Assembly (NCBI RefSeq): GCF_900454495.1
Contig: NZ_UGSI01000001.1
Span: 3,720,001-3,784,000, forward strand
Origin: Paenibacillus macerans
Lineage (GTDB): Bacteria > Bacillota > Bacilli > Paenibacillales > Paenibacillaceae
Direction of reading: 5' to 3'
DNA: 64,000 nt
A program made the position numbers and the translations under genes. Within the stretch, counting starts at the first letter, position 1; each line of letters opens with the position of its first letter. Below the pieces are notes generated by a model, which was given only the letters and a program-made list of their open reading frames with translations, searched no databases and had not been told where the DNA came from. Positions 43,409 through 52,141 of this stretch are shown piece after piece.

Positions 43409-45064
43409 TTATAGAGAACTGTTAGTAATCAGCCGTTTAACCATAACAGCAACCTCGGCGCGGGTCACGGCCCGGTCCGGGCTGAATTTCTTCCCGTCGC
43501 CTTGAATCAGGCCTTTGCTCCATGCGCTGCTGGCGGCGGCCTTCGCCCAGCCGGAAATGCTGCCGGCATCGGCAAAAGCGGGCTGACCTCCGTTCGTTGC
43601 CGCCAGGTTGAAATAATCCGCAGCGCGGACCAGCGCAACGACCGCTTCCTCGCGGGTAATTTGGTCGTTCGGCCGGAATTTGCCGTTGTATCCGGTAATG
43701 ATGCCAAGCGCCGCTGCGTCGGCCACATTCCGGGTGTAATATTGGCCGGCCGGCACGTCCGTAAATGTCCCCTCGGCGCCCTGGTCTGCCAGCGGTTTGT
43801 CCGATTGCTCAAGCGTCCGCATGATCAAGGCGACGAATTCGGCGCGGGTAATGCTGCGTCCCGGCGCGTAATGGTTCGCGTCGACGCCTTTCACGATCCC
43901 CTTGGCGGCCAGCGATTTGACGGAGCTTTCCGCCCAATGCCCGACTAAATCCACAAATGTTTTGCTGTATTGCAGAATCGTGTAATAGGAAAAATGCCCG
44001 ACGGTAAAGTTAAACGTTCCGTTCTTCACCGTACCCGGCGTATATTCAAGCGTTTTGCCGTCCGCATAATAAACGCCGGCAAGATCCGCGGAAATCCGCT
44101 TCGCCTGCTCTTCCGTCAGCTTCAGCGTCACCACAGCGGGTTTGTCCAACTGATGGATTTCCGTCACGTTGTCGCCGGAGATTAGCTGAATCACGACGGA
44201 GAGCACAACGCCGGTGGATGTATAGTCAGGACTTACGCGCAGCGACTGTTCGACCACCGCCTTGGCTTCATCGCTCCAGGCCGCGTTCAGCACGACACGG
44301 ACTCGCGACAGATCATCGTTCGAGACCGCAAATGAGCCGGCAGGGAAACGAACCGTGCGGTTATCCGTTGTGACGATGAGGTCCAGATTTTTATCCTTAA
44401 TGGCGTTCAAGGACTTCGCAGGAATTTCCAGCGGGCTGCCGGATTCTCCAGCCGCTGCGGGCAGTTCGATCGTTACCGCGCCTTTCGCTTGCTCTGCGGC
44501 TTTCGCGATTGCGTCGCTGCCGGCGATATATCGGCCGTCCTTGGCCAATTCCGGCTGAACGTTTGCGCCGCTCACCTGTCCCGCGGCCGGCGGAATGTCC
44601 TTGGAAACGGAATTATTCGCCGGTGGAGCCGTTGTTACGGGACTCGAATTCGAGCCTCCGCTCGGTTTGCTTGGTCTGGAAGGTCCCTCACCCGGAGGCT
44701 CGGGATTATTTCCGCCTTTGCCCGGAATCGTAAACGTGCCGGACTGCGTCAAACCGCCGTTGCCGGCAACGACCGTATAAACGCCGGAGGGCGCCAGGTC
44801 TTCCGTCTCCGGAATCGTCACCGTCTTCGAATAAACGCCGTTTTCGGCAGAGATAACATCGATATACAAAACCGTTTGATTCGGACTCACCATTTTGACC
44901 ACGACGTCGTCCGTTTCGTCCGCCACCGTTCCGGAAAGTGTAATTTCGCCGCCGCGCTGCACCTCCTTCACGCTTAACTCCAGCGTGAAGGAAGCCGCGG
45001 CGTAGACCGAAATCGGCGCAAGTACGAACAGGAACGCCAGGATGGCCGCCACATATTTTTTCAC
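43409..45064 (-). CDS. SLH-domain wall-anchored protein without catalytic domain
   Basis: The 551-aa protein has a signal peptide (cleavage near VYAAA) and an Ig-like domain (~25-120, GGEITLSGTVADETDDVVVKM). A Pro/Ser/Gly linker follows (~120-160), then a ZU5-like or autoproteolysis-like beta region (~175-365, ending FTVGHFSYYTILQY). Three SLH repeats (~370-551) carry ITRAEF, ITREEA and VTRAEV. No enzyme motif is seen. SLH repeats bind pyruvylated secondary wall polymer. GTG 45064 with AGAGAGGA is 24 bp after the metallophosphoesterase gene, so they form one operon. A plausible role is anchor or receptor for its SLH-less neighbours. The stop falls at the edge of a MITE-like repeat. Confidence 0.85.
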   Translation of the reverse strand: MKKYVAAILAFLFVLAPISVYAAASFTLELSVKEVQRGGEITLSGTVADETDDVVVKMVSPNQTVLYIDVISAENGVYSKTVTIPETEDLAPSGVYTVVAGNGGLTQSGTFTIPGKGGNNPEPPGEGPSRPSKPSGGSNSSPVTTAPPANNSVSKDIPPAAGQVSGANVQPELAKDGRYIAGSDAIAKAAEQAKGAVTIELPAAAGESGSPLEIPAKSLNAIKDKNLDLIVTTDNRTVRFPAGSFAVSNDDLSRVRVVLNAAWSDEAKAVVEQSLRVSPDYTSTGVVLSVVIQLISGDNVTEIHQLDKPAVVTLKLTEEQAKRISADLAGVYYADGKTLEYTPGTVKNGTFNFTVGHFSYYTILQYSKTFVDLVGHWAESSVKSLAAKGIVKGVDANHYAPGRSITRAEFVALIMRTLEQSDKPLADQGAEGTFTDVPAGQYYTRNVADAAALGIITGYNGKFRPNDQITREEAVVALVRAADYFNLAATNGGQPAFADAGSISGWAKAAASSAWSKGLIQGDGKKFSPDRAVTRAEVAVMVKRLITNSSL

Positions 45065-45088
45065 CGTATTGTCCTCTCTTTCTGCCCG

Positions 45089-48000
45089 TTACTGAAACAC
45101 AACCGGTCTCGCCAGTTGGAGCGGCACTTCAAGGTTGCTGTTGAACTCGTCGAACACAAACACTTTGACACTGTACTTATCTCCGCTGACATTAAAATAT
45201 TGGGAAACATTCAGCTTGTCCTCCTGCAGCGGAATGGCGTTGATCAGCAGCGGCTCGTTTCCGTTCAGCAGCTCAAACACCACGTAGGCGGGTCCGCTGT
45301 AATCGGCCAAACGCTCGACCTCAACGTCCACCCGGAGCTGGTCTTCTCTTTTCAAGGTGCCCGACAGGGCATACGTATCCCGAACGCCGTTCGCGGTAAA
45401 CGGTTTATCCGAAACCAGCGGCAAACCGGCCTCGGTTCCTGCCGCTTCGTCCCCTTTCACGCGCACCAGCACCGTGCCTGCGGGATAATCATGATCCCCC
45501 ACCGGCTGCGGGTTGGCCGTTACCGGCTGCCAGGTCTTGCCGGCGTCGGCGCTGTATTCGTAAGCGGACAGCTCGTCATAACCGGGAACCAGGGTCCAGC
45601 CAAACGTGTTGCGCGCGTCATCGACCACCGGAGCGGTCGGCGCCGGCGGCACATCGCCCTGCAAAACGGCCGTTCGAATGTCCGAATTGTCCCGCTTATC
45701 CACCGCTCTGACCGCAAACTCGTACGTTAAAGCAGGATCCGTATTGTCGACTGTGTATTGATAGTCCGTTTGGCCTTCAACTGCCGGTACGTAGACGCTC
45801 CAATTCGGGCCAAGTCTACCGTTCACTTCGTAAATCCGGAAGCCTCGAACTGCGTCATCGGCGTTTTTGTCGGCCGGTTTGGTCCAGGAAAGCTCTGTTT
45901 TCTTGCCGTCTACCATCTTGGCAGACAGCCCTTCAACCGGATTTGGTTTTTCGCTGTTTTGGACGATCGTATAGCTGTCGAACGGAGTATCTTCACCCGA
46001 AATATAGGTGTTGATGGTCAGGCTGTCCTCCGTGATATGAACGCCCGAATAGATCGGTTTATTCGGTTGCTGATAAGCCGCGGCGTAATACTTGTCCGCA
46101 TTTGGATTGATTTGATAGTATTTTCGTCCCGGCGAGTTGTTGATCATATACAGCGTTCCGTCCGGATTGATCAGCCGGCCGTTGGCGTCCGTCTGCACAT
46201 CCGTAACGGGCTGGTTGTTGTACATTTGATAGGATCTCATGAACGTATGGTCATGCCCTTGCAGAACAAGATCGATCCCCAACTCGTCCAGCACCGGGTA
46301 AAGCTTCTTCCGCAACTCCGCGATATCGGAATCGGTAGCGTGATTGCCCACGGAATATATCGCTTTGTGGAAGGCTACGATTTTCCATTTTTTGTCCGTT
46401 TGAGCCACTTCTTTTCGCAGCCACTCGATTTGCTTGTTGAACGAATTCGTCTGCGCCGCGTCCCAAGGGATATCGCCGGTATTCAATACCATGATATGAG
46501 CGGGCCCGTAATCAAAGGAATAGACCGTGCCTCTCGGTTTGGGATCGGTGTGCGAGTCGTCCGGCAGATTAAAATGATAGAAAAAATTGTTGTTGTTCGG
46601 CCCCTCATGGTTGCCGATCGTCGCCATCAGCGGCAGATTCATCAGCAAATCCTGAGGCTGGCCGAAATAGTCGCTCCACTGTCCTTCGTTCGCTCCGGCA
46701 TCCACCAAATCCCCGGGCATAACCAGAAATCTTGCGTCAGGATAGTCGTCCAAGGCATTCTTGAGCGAATTGGCCCAGACGCGGTAGTCTTCGGTATTCG
46801 CGCCCTGCGAATCCGTCATATACAGGAAATCGTATTCGTTCTCGTTATTCCCCTCGGTCGTAAAGCGGCCGGTTTGGCTCCAGTTGCCGTCGCTGCCCAC
46901 CCGGTATTTGTAGGCCGTTCCGGCAGTGAGGCCCGTCGCGATCGCCTTGTGGCTGATAAAAGAGCCGGTGGTGCTGCCAAGATTTAAGTTCTTAAGGATC
47001 TGCGTTTCTTTAGGATCGCCGACAAAACGCATCACCGCCGCCGAATCAAAATCCTGATCGGCAGGCACGACTTCCACGATGCTGTCCAGAATATTGGCGG
47101 GCGCGTTATCCGGAACCTCATATGAGGTATACCAGGCAAACGAACGGGTCGTTTTCGCGTCACCGTAGAGGGACATCGCTATATCCTTCGGCGAATAGTC
47201 CACGGCTTCGGATTGATTGACCGGACTGAAGGTAAAGCCGCCTACGTTTCCGCCGCCGGCAAACTGCAGCCCGGCTTGCCCGTCGTAAACGACATTTACG
47301 ATTTCTTTGGGCTTGACGGTATCTTCCAGCTTAAGCTTAAGCACGGTCGGATCGGCGCCCTGCTCCACGCTTTCGACTTTAAGCTCTTTGCCGCCGGCTT
47401 TCACCGTTAGATGGTCCTTCAAAGCGGACGGCAAATCGCTCAAGTCCTCCATCAGGTTAAGCGAAACGGTCAGGCCGTCGGCCGCCAAGTTGCCCGAGAC
47501 CGGTCCGGTATAGTTTTCCGGCAAATAAAAAGCGGTCGCCGGCACGATATCCTTGAGCATGTTCGGCGTCGACCAGCGCAAATACAGGTTGGAGCCGCCG
47601 TAATCCTCGAAATATTCCACCTTGAATTTGTATTTGACGCCGCCCTCCAGGGTCACCGGCTGGCTGGTCTGCTCGTTGTCCCAGTCGTTCACCCAATGGT
47701 CGATGACGACTTTATCGTCGATCCACAACTTGAACCCGTTGTCGCCGATCATATAAAACGTATAATCGCCCGATTCCGGCGCCATAATTTGCCCGGTCCA
47801 ACGCACGTTGGCGTCGTCCTGTCTGCCCGCCCAGGTTTGCAGGACCGGGTCGAGATTCGTGAAGTTGATTTGCGAGTCGACGATGGTCGCTTTGTGTTCG
47901 ACAAAATTAAATGGCAGATCGCCGTTATTGGTGTAATATTCGGCAAGCAGCCCTTGACTTGTTCCAAGTGCGGGCGGTTCCGTGTCGGAGCTGTTCAGCT

Positions 48001-49351
48001 CTAGTGAAAAATACAGGTCGGAGCTGTCGGCGCGCTGCTGATGGACTTCCGCGGCGATCACGTTCGTGCCGTCAACCAGCAGGGACGGATCGATCTCGAA
48101 AAGCTCCTCGTCCCGCTCGTCGCCCACCGCTTCGGGAGCAAGCGTAGTGTACGTGATGGCGCCTTGCGGCAGATTCGTGCGGTACACCTCCTGGCCGTTC
48201 AAATAGATGACCGCGCCATCGTCGCGGATCAAAGCCGCGGAAAGCTGTTTGATCGCGTCCGCGTCCGCTACCTGGAATTCCTTGCGGAAATAAGTCGTAA
48301 TGTATTTATTGCTTGCACTGGGGCCGTATTCGATCACGGTCGTCGGCTGCGGTTTGCCGCTGCCGGCATACCCGAGCGAAGCCGGAGCCGTTTTCCATTC
48401 GCTGTCGTCAAAGCCGGCGGCGCGCCAGGCCGTACCCTGATCGGTACCGTTGTCGAAATAGGTCCACTCGCTGTTGTTTGCAATCAGTTGGCCGGCCGCA
48501 AGAGCTTCTGCCGCTTTCGCCGCCGCGACGGTGACCAGCGCGGATGCTTTATAACCGCCATCCTCCGTGGTCGCGGTGATCCGGGTTGTCCCCGGCGCTT
48601 TGGCCGTAACGAGGCCGTCGGCATTCACCTCGGCGATGGCCGGGTCATCCGACGACCACGTATAGGCGGCATTGGCCGCATCGCTTGGCGCAACCGTCGC
48701 CGTCAGCCGGTCCGTGCCGCCCACCGCCAGTTCCAGGTTATGCTTGTCCAGCGTAATGCCGGTCACCGGTACGGCAGCCGGATTTTCCCCAAACGAGCCG
48801 TAAGCCGCAAACTCATAGATGTTCGCCTGATAGTTCCCGCTTTCGTTGGCATCCCCCGGATCGGTGATGTTCAGCTTGAAATAACGGGCCGTCACCGGTG
48901 TATTCAATTCATGCTCCGTCGTGCCGTACGTATTGTCCGTCACCGTCACCGCGGTTGTCCAATGCACGTCATCGGAACTGGTTTCGATCGTAAAATCGCG
49001 GGTATTGAAGTCGGCCGGTTCGCCCGCGTGGGCCACCACGAACCTGTGTACCGCCGCTTCGGCGCCCGCGTCGATTTTGAGCCAATAAGGGTTCTGCGCG
49101 TCAGGAGACAACATATCTCCCTCATAAGACCATTTACTGCCTGTAAAATTTCCGTCAATCGCTTTAGACGGGGCATAACCTCCCGATATCTCTCCGTTTG
49201 CCGAGGCCGTTACGCCCGGGCCGGCAAACACATTAACGTCCCCGGACTCCGCCAGCGCCGGCCGGACCGGAACATACCCCGCCGAGAACAACGAGGTTAA
49301 AAGCACAACCGCCGCAAGCACCCGGCTTGTCAGCGCAACCCTATTTTTCAC
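45089..49351 (-). CDS. Secreted multidomain metallophosphoesterase (purple acid phosphatase-like)
   Basis: The 1420-aa protein has, in order, a signal peptide, an F5/8C domain (~38-190), a Big2 domain (~195-275), a jelly-roll module (~285-465) and PA14 (~470-605). A beta domain, a purple-acid-phosphatase-type Fn3 domain (~715-835) and the calcineurin fold (~840-1105) follow, the last with YMTDSQG, MPGDLVDAG, TIGNHEG, AFHKAIYS and QGHDHTF. It ends with an Fn3-like module and a beta module. All metal-ligand motifs are present, so it should be active on extracellular phosphoesters. GTG 49351 lies 7 nt after GGGAGGGAG; TTG 49357 is too close. It is first in an operon with the SLH protein. A cre-like site lies 270 bp upstream. 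Confidence 0.88.
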   Translation of the reverse strand: MKNRVALTSRVLAAVVLLTSLFSAGYVPVRPALAESGDVNVFAGPGVTASANGEISGGYAPSKAIDGNFTGSKWSYEGDMLSPDAQNPYWLKIDAGAEAAVHRFVVAHAGEPADFNTRDFTIETSSDDVHWTTAVTVTDNTYGTTEHELNTPVTARYFKLNITDPGDANESGNYQANIYEFAAYGSFGENPAAVPVTGITLDKHNLELAVGGTDRLTATVAPSDAANAAYTWSSDDPAIAEVNADGLVTAKAPGTTRITATTEDGGYKASALVTVAAAKAAEALAAGQLIANNSEWTYFDNGTDQGTAWRAAGFDDSEWKTAPASLGYAGSGKPQPTTVIEYGPSASNKYITTYFRKEFQVADADAIKQLSAALIRDDGAVIYLNGQEVYRTNLPQGAITYTTLAPEAVGDERDEELFEIDPSLLVDGTNVIAAEVHQQRADSSDLYFSLELNSSDTEPPALGTSQGLLAEYYTNNGDLPFNFVEHKATIVDSQINFTNLDPVLQTWAGRQDDANVRWTGQIMAPESGDYTFYMIGDNGFKLWIDDKVVIDHWVNDWDNEQTSQPVTLEGGVKYKFKVEYFEDYGGSNLYLRWSTPNMLKDIVPATAFYLPENYTGPVSGNLAADGLTVSLNLMEDLSDLPSALKDHLTVKAGGKELKVESVEQGADPTVLKLKLEDTVKPKEIVNVVYDGQAGLQFAGGGNVGGFTFSPVNQSEAVDYSPKDIAMSLYGDAKTTRSFAWYTSYEVPDNAPANILDSIVEVVPADQDFDSAAVMRFVGDPKETQILKNLNLGSTTGSFISHKAIATGLTAGTAYKYRVGSDGNWSQTGRFTTEGNNENEYDFLYMTDSQGANTEDYRVWANSLKNALDDYPDARFLVMPGDLVDAGANEGQWSDYFGQPQDLLMNLPLMATIGNHEGPNNNNFFYHFNLPDDSHTDPKPRGTVYSFDYGPAHIMVLNTGDIPWDAAQTNSFNKQIEWLRKEVAQTDKKWKIVAFHKAIYSVGNHATDSDIAELRKKLYPVLDELGIDLVLQGHDHTFMRSYQMYNNQPVTDVQTDANGRLINPDGTLYMINNSPGRKYYQINPNADKYYAAAYQQPNKPIYSGVHITEDSLTINTYISGEDTPFDSYTIVQNSEKPNPVEGLSAKMVDGKKTELSWTKPADKNADDAVRGFRIYEVNGRLGPNWSVYVPAVEGQTDYQYTVDNTDPALTYEFAVRAVDKRDNSDIRTAVLQGDVPPAPTAPVVDDARNTFGWTLVPGYDELSAYEYSADAGKTWQPVTANPQPVGDHDYPAGTVLVRVKGDEAAGTEAGLPLVSDKPFTANGVRDTYALSGTLKREDQLRVDVEVERLADYSGPAYVVFELLNGNEPLLINAIPLQEDKLNVSQYFNVSGDKYSVKVFVFDEFNSNLEVPLQLARPVVFQ

Positions 49352-49619
49352 TCCCAAACTCCCTCCCTGTCAAAGTATTGATAATCGAAGGAAATGATAC
49401 GCTTTAGCCTGACTTCATTCAATTCATGCATCGTTAAGGGGGCATTAAATTTTCGTTAAGACAAACGGCAAAATAGCCCGCTTAGAAAACCCGCTTCCCG
49501 ATCACGGCAAGTTAATAATTCCGCCGCTGCTTTTTTTTGTAAGGAAAAGGATGATAATGAACAGGATTTAGTTCATGCCGAAAAAAATGAAATGTGCAAG
49601 ATACCCCTAAATATCAATG

Positions 49620-49633
49620 GGTAAGCGCTTGCA
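49620..49633. promoter_or_regulatory. cre-like site upstream of the metallophosphoesterase operon
   Basis: GGTAAGCGCTTGCA matches the CcpA operator at 12 of 14 consensus positions, including the central AAGCGCTT. It is 270 bp from the start codon, so its link to the operon needs a long leader. Confidence 0.55.
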
Positions 49634-49770
49634 GGATATGCCGGTATCGCCGCCTTTGTTCGCCTTATGGGTGTCCTCTTCCCAATGTTAAATCTATGTA
49701 AAAAACGCCGCACTATTTCTAAATTTTAGGTAGTTTATTTTGTGACAATCCTTTGCCGAAAAACGCGAAA

Positions 49771-49797
49771 AAACCGCTGAACGGACCAGCGGCTTTC
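49771..49797 (-). terminator. Orphan minus-strand terminator
   Basis: On the minus strand, AAAGCCGCTG pairs with CAGCGG around a short loop and is followed by TTTTTT. No minus-strand gene ends here; the next annotated genes upstream on that strand are several kilobases away. Confidence 0.55.
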
Positions 49798-49825
49798 AAT
49801 TATATGTAAATCCCGATATACGCAA

Positions 49826-50035
49826 CTCCCAATAGCAGCATTTTTTGTCCTTATTTCGGCACCATTGCCTTTGTCGAATCAATAGCGGCATTTTTTGTAC
49901 CTATTTCTCGCATCCCCCCTCGAACGCCCCCTATTTTACCTGGTCCACCGAAAATAAGAACCTTCTATGCCTCTGTTTTGCTCATAACCCGGTTCCGCCA
50001 AGAAATAAGAGCATAATTGTCCGCTATTCCAGGCC
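49826..50035. repeat. Palindromic-unit element, family 2 copy D (rearranged)
   Basis: Two units are inverted (AATAGCAGCATTTTTTGTCC near 49831, AATAGCGGCATTTTTTGTAC near 49881) and two are direct (AAAATAAGAACC ... near 49950, AAATAAGAGCATAATTG + TCCGCTATT near 50003). Spacings are 50, 69 and 52 bp as in copies A and C, but the first pair faces the second. It lies in the gap between divergent genes. Confidence 0.75.
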
Positions 50036-50365
50036 CGGGGGCCGGCGCAAAAACCCGGCAGACCGCTTCACGCTCGTCCCGGGACAGCGGGGTTACGGTG
50101 ATGCCGTCGATCACCCGCGAAATCCCTCTCTTCATCTTTTTTAATCAAACCGGTCAAAAAACGTAATATCCCGTTCATATCCTAAATAATGTAACGAAAT
50201 AAAAGCAATGGGATGATTCCGTGAAGAAAACGCAGTCATACGTGGCAACATGCTGGAATATGCGGGTTTTACCTTCTGACGGTTATGGTATAATCACCAT
50301 GATTTGCAAAATGGAAGGACATTTTTGCAGCTTGAATGAGAGAACAAACAGAAACAGGTGATCAA

Positions 50366-52141
50366 ATGTTCGAACTGAAATGGCTGTGGCAAAATCTGCG
50401 CGGGGACAGGGCAAGGTACATACTGGCTCTCATCCTTTCCGTCGCGGGCTCCTCGCTGACGATCGTGAATCCGTACATAGGCCAGCGTATCGTCGATACG
50501 TTTATCGCCGGGCCCGACGCCATGCAGAATTTGACGCAGGAACGGCAATTGCTGATTATGCTCTGCCTGGGAATGGTCGGCTTTTCCTTGCTGCGCACGG
50601 GTCTGGCTTACTTAACGATGATGCAGTACGAGCGGGCCTCGCAAAACATGCTGTACCGCGTCCGCATTTATCTGTACAACAAAATCCAGGAACAGGACAT
50701 GCATTACTACGATCACAACCGCACCGGCGATCTCATGACCAAGATGACAGGCGATCTGGACATGGTTCGGCACTCGATGGCGTGGATTATCAAAACGATC
50801 ATCGAATCGCTGACGATTTTCGTTGCTGCGGTTGTTTATTTTTTCACCATTGACGCCGTGCTGACCTGGTGGCTGCTGATCTTGTCGCCGCCGATTTTCA
50901 TCGTGGCCTACATGTTTGCGAAACGCGTTCGCCCTATGTATGTGGACCTGCGCGAACGGCTGTCCCAACTGAACACGACGACTCAGGAAAATATCTCGGG
51001 CAACCGCGTCGTCAAAGCCTTCGCCCGCGAGAACTACGAAATCGAGAAATTCACCGAGAAAAACGTAAACTTCTCAAAGGCCAACAAAGCGGCCGCGCTC
51101 GTATGGCTGGATTATTTTCCTTATCTGGAGACGTTCGCGCAAGCGTTCAACGTGATCCTGATGATCGCCGGAGGGCTGTTCGTAATGAACGGACGAATCA
51201 CCTTTGGGGAATATTCGGCGTTTGCCGCGCTGGTGTGGGCCGTCTCCAACCCGATGCGCAACATCGGCATCATCATCAATGACATTCAGCGCTTTTTCGC
51301 CAGCCTGACCAAAATCGTGGAGATCTATTACGCCAAACCGCAGATCGTCAACGGGCACAACGCGGAGGAGCCCCGGCGTTACGAAGGCCGGATCGAGTTC
51401 GAGCATGTCAGCTTTAAATACGACAACGCGCTGGTGCTGGACGATGTGAGCTTTACGGTCGAGCCGGGTGAAACCGTTGCCATCATGGGCTCGACCGGAT
51501 CGGGCAAAACGACGCTCGTCAACCTGATCCCGCGCTTTTACGATGCGACCGAAGGGCGCGTGCTCGTCGACGGCGCGGATGTGCGCCAGCTTGAGCTCGA
51601 CGAGCTGCGCGGGAACATCGGCGTGGCGACCCAGGACGTGCTGCTCTTCTCCGATACGATCGACGGCAACATCGCCTTCGGCGATCCCGACCTGCCGGAG
51701 GAGGAGACGATGGAATACGCCCGGCTCGCCGCGGCGCACGACTTTATCGTCAAGATGCCCGAGGGATACGACACCATCGTTGGGGAGCGCGGCGTCGGCT
51801 TGTCCGGCGGCCAGAAGCAGCGGATCGCACTGGCCCGGGCCATGGCGGTGCGGCGGCCGATTCTGATTCTGGACGACACGACCTCCGCGGTCGACCTTGA
51901 AACCGAAGAGCATATCCAGAAAAGCCTGCGCGAACTGGAATATCCGTGTACGAAAATCATCATCGCACAGCGGGTGTCCACGACCGCGGAAGCCGACCGC
52001 ATCCTCATCCTGGACGGCGGCCGCGTGATCGAGGAAGGAACCCACGCCGAGCTGCTGGCGAAGCGGGGCTACTATTACGATGTGTTTATGCTGCAAAACG
52101 AAGGCGTTGGAAGGGCGGTGACGGCAAATGGCAAGGAATAA
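50366..52141 (+). CDS. ABC exporter half-transporter with degenerate ATPase site (subunit 1)
   Basis: The 591-aa protein has six TM helices (~1-320) and an NBD (~340-580): Walker A GSTGSGKT, signature LSGGQKQRIALA, and Walker B ILILDDTTSAVD. The usual catalytic Glu after the Walker B Asp is Asp (DD), which marks the degenerate-site subunit of heterodimeric exporters such as BmrC/BmrD or TM287/288. ATG 50366 follows AGGTGA; the ATG at 50336 has no suitable site. It overlaps the second subunit by 14 bp. By family it exports drugs, lipids or peptides; the cargo is unknown. Confidence 0.9.
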   Translation: MFELKWLWQNLRGDRARYILALILSVAGSSLTIVNPYIGQRIVDTFIAGPDAMQNLTQERQLLIMLCLGMVGFSLLRTGLAYLTMMQYERASQNMLYRVRIYLYNKIQEQDMHYYDHNRTGDLMTKMTGDLDMVRHSMAWIIKTIIESLTIFVAAVVYFFTIDAVLTWWLLILSPPIFIVAYMFAKRVRPMYVDLRERLSQLNTTTQENISGNRVVKAFARENYEIEKFTEKNVNFSKANKAAALVWLDYFPYLETFAQAFNVILMIAGGLFVMNGRITFGEYSAFAALVWAVSNPMRNIGIIINDIQRFFASLTKIVEIYYAKPQIVNGHNAEEPRRYEGRIEFEHVSFKYDNALVLDDVSFTVEPGETVAIMGSTGSGKTTLVNLIPRFYDATEGRVLVDGADVRQLELDELRGNIGVATQDVLLFSDTIDGNIAFGDPDLPEEETMEYARLAAAHDFIVKMPEGYDTIVGERGVGLSGGQKQRIALARAMAVRRPILILDDTTSAVDLETEEHIQKSLRELEYPCTKIIIAQRVSTTAEADRILILDGGRVIEEGTHAELLAKRGYYYDVFMLQNEGVGRAVTANGKE

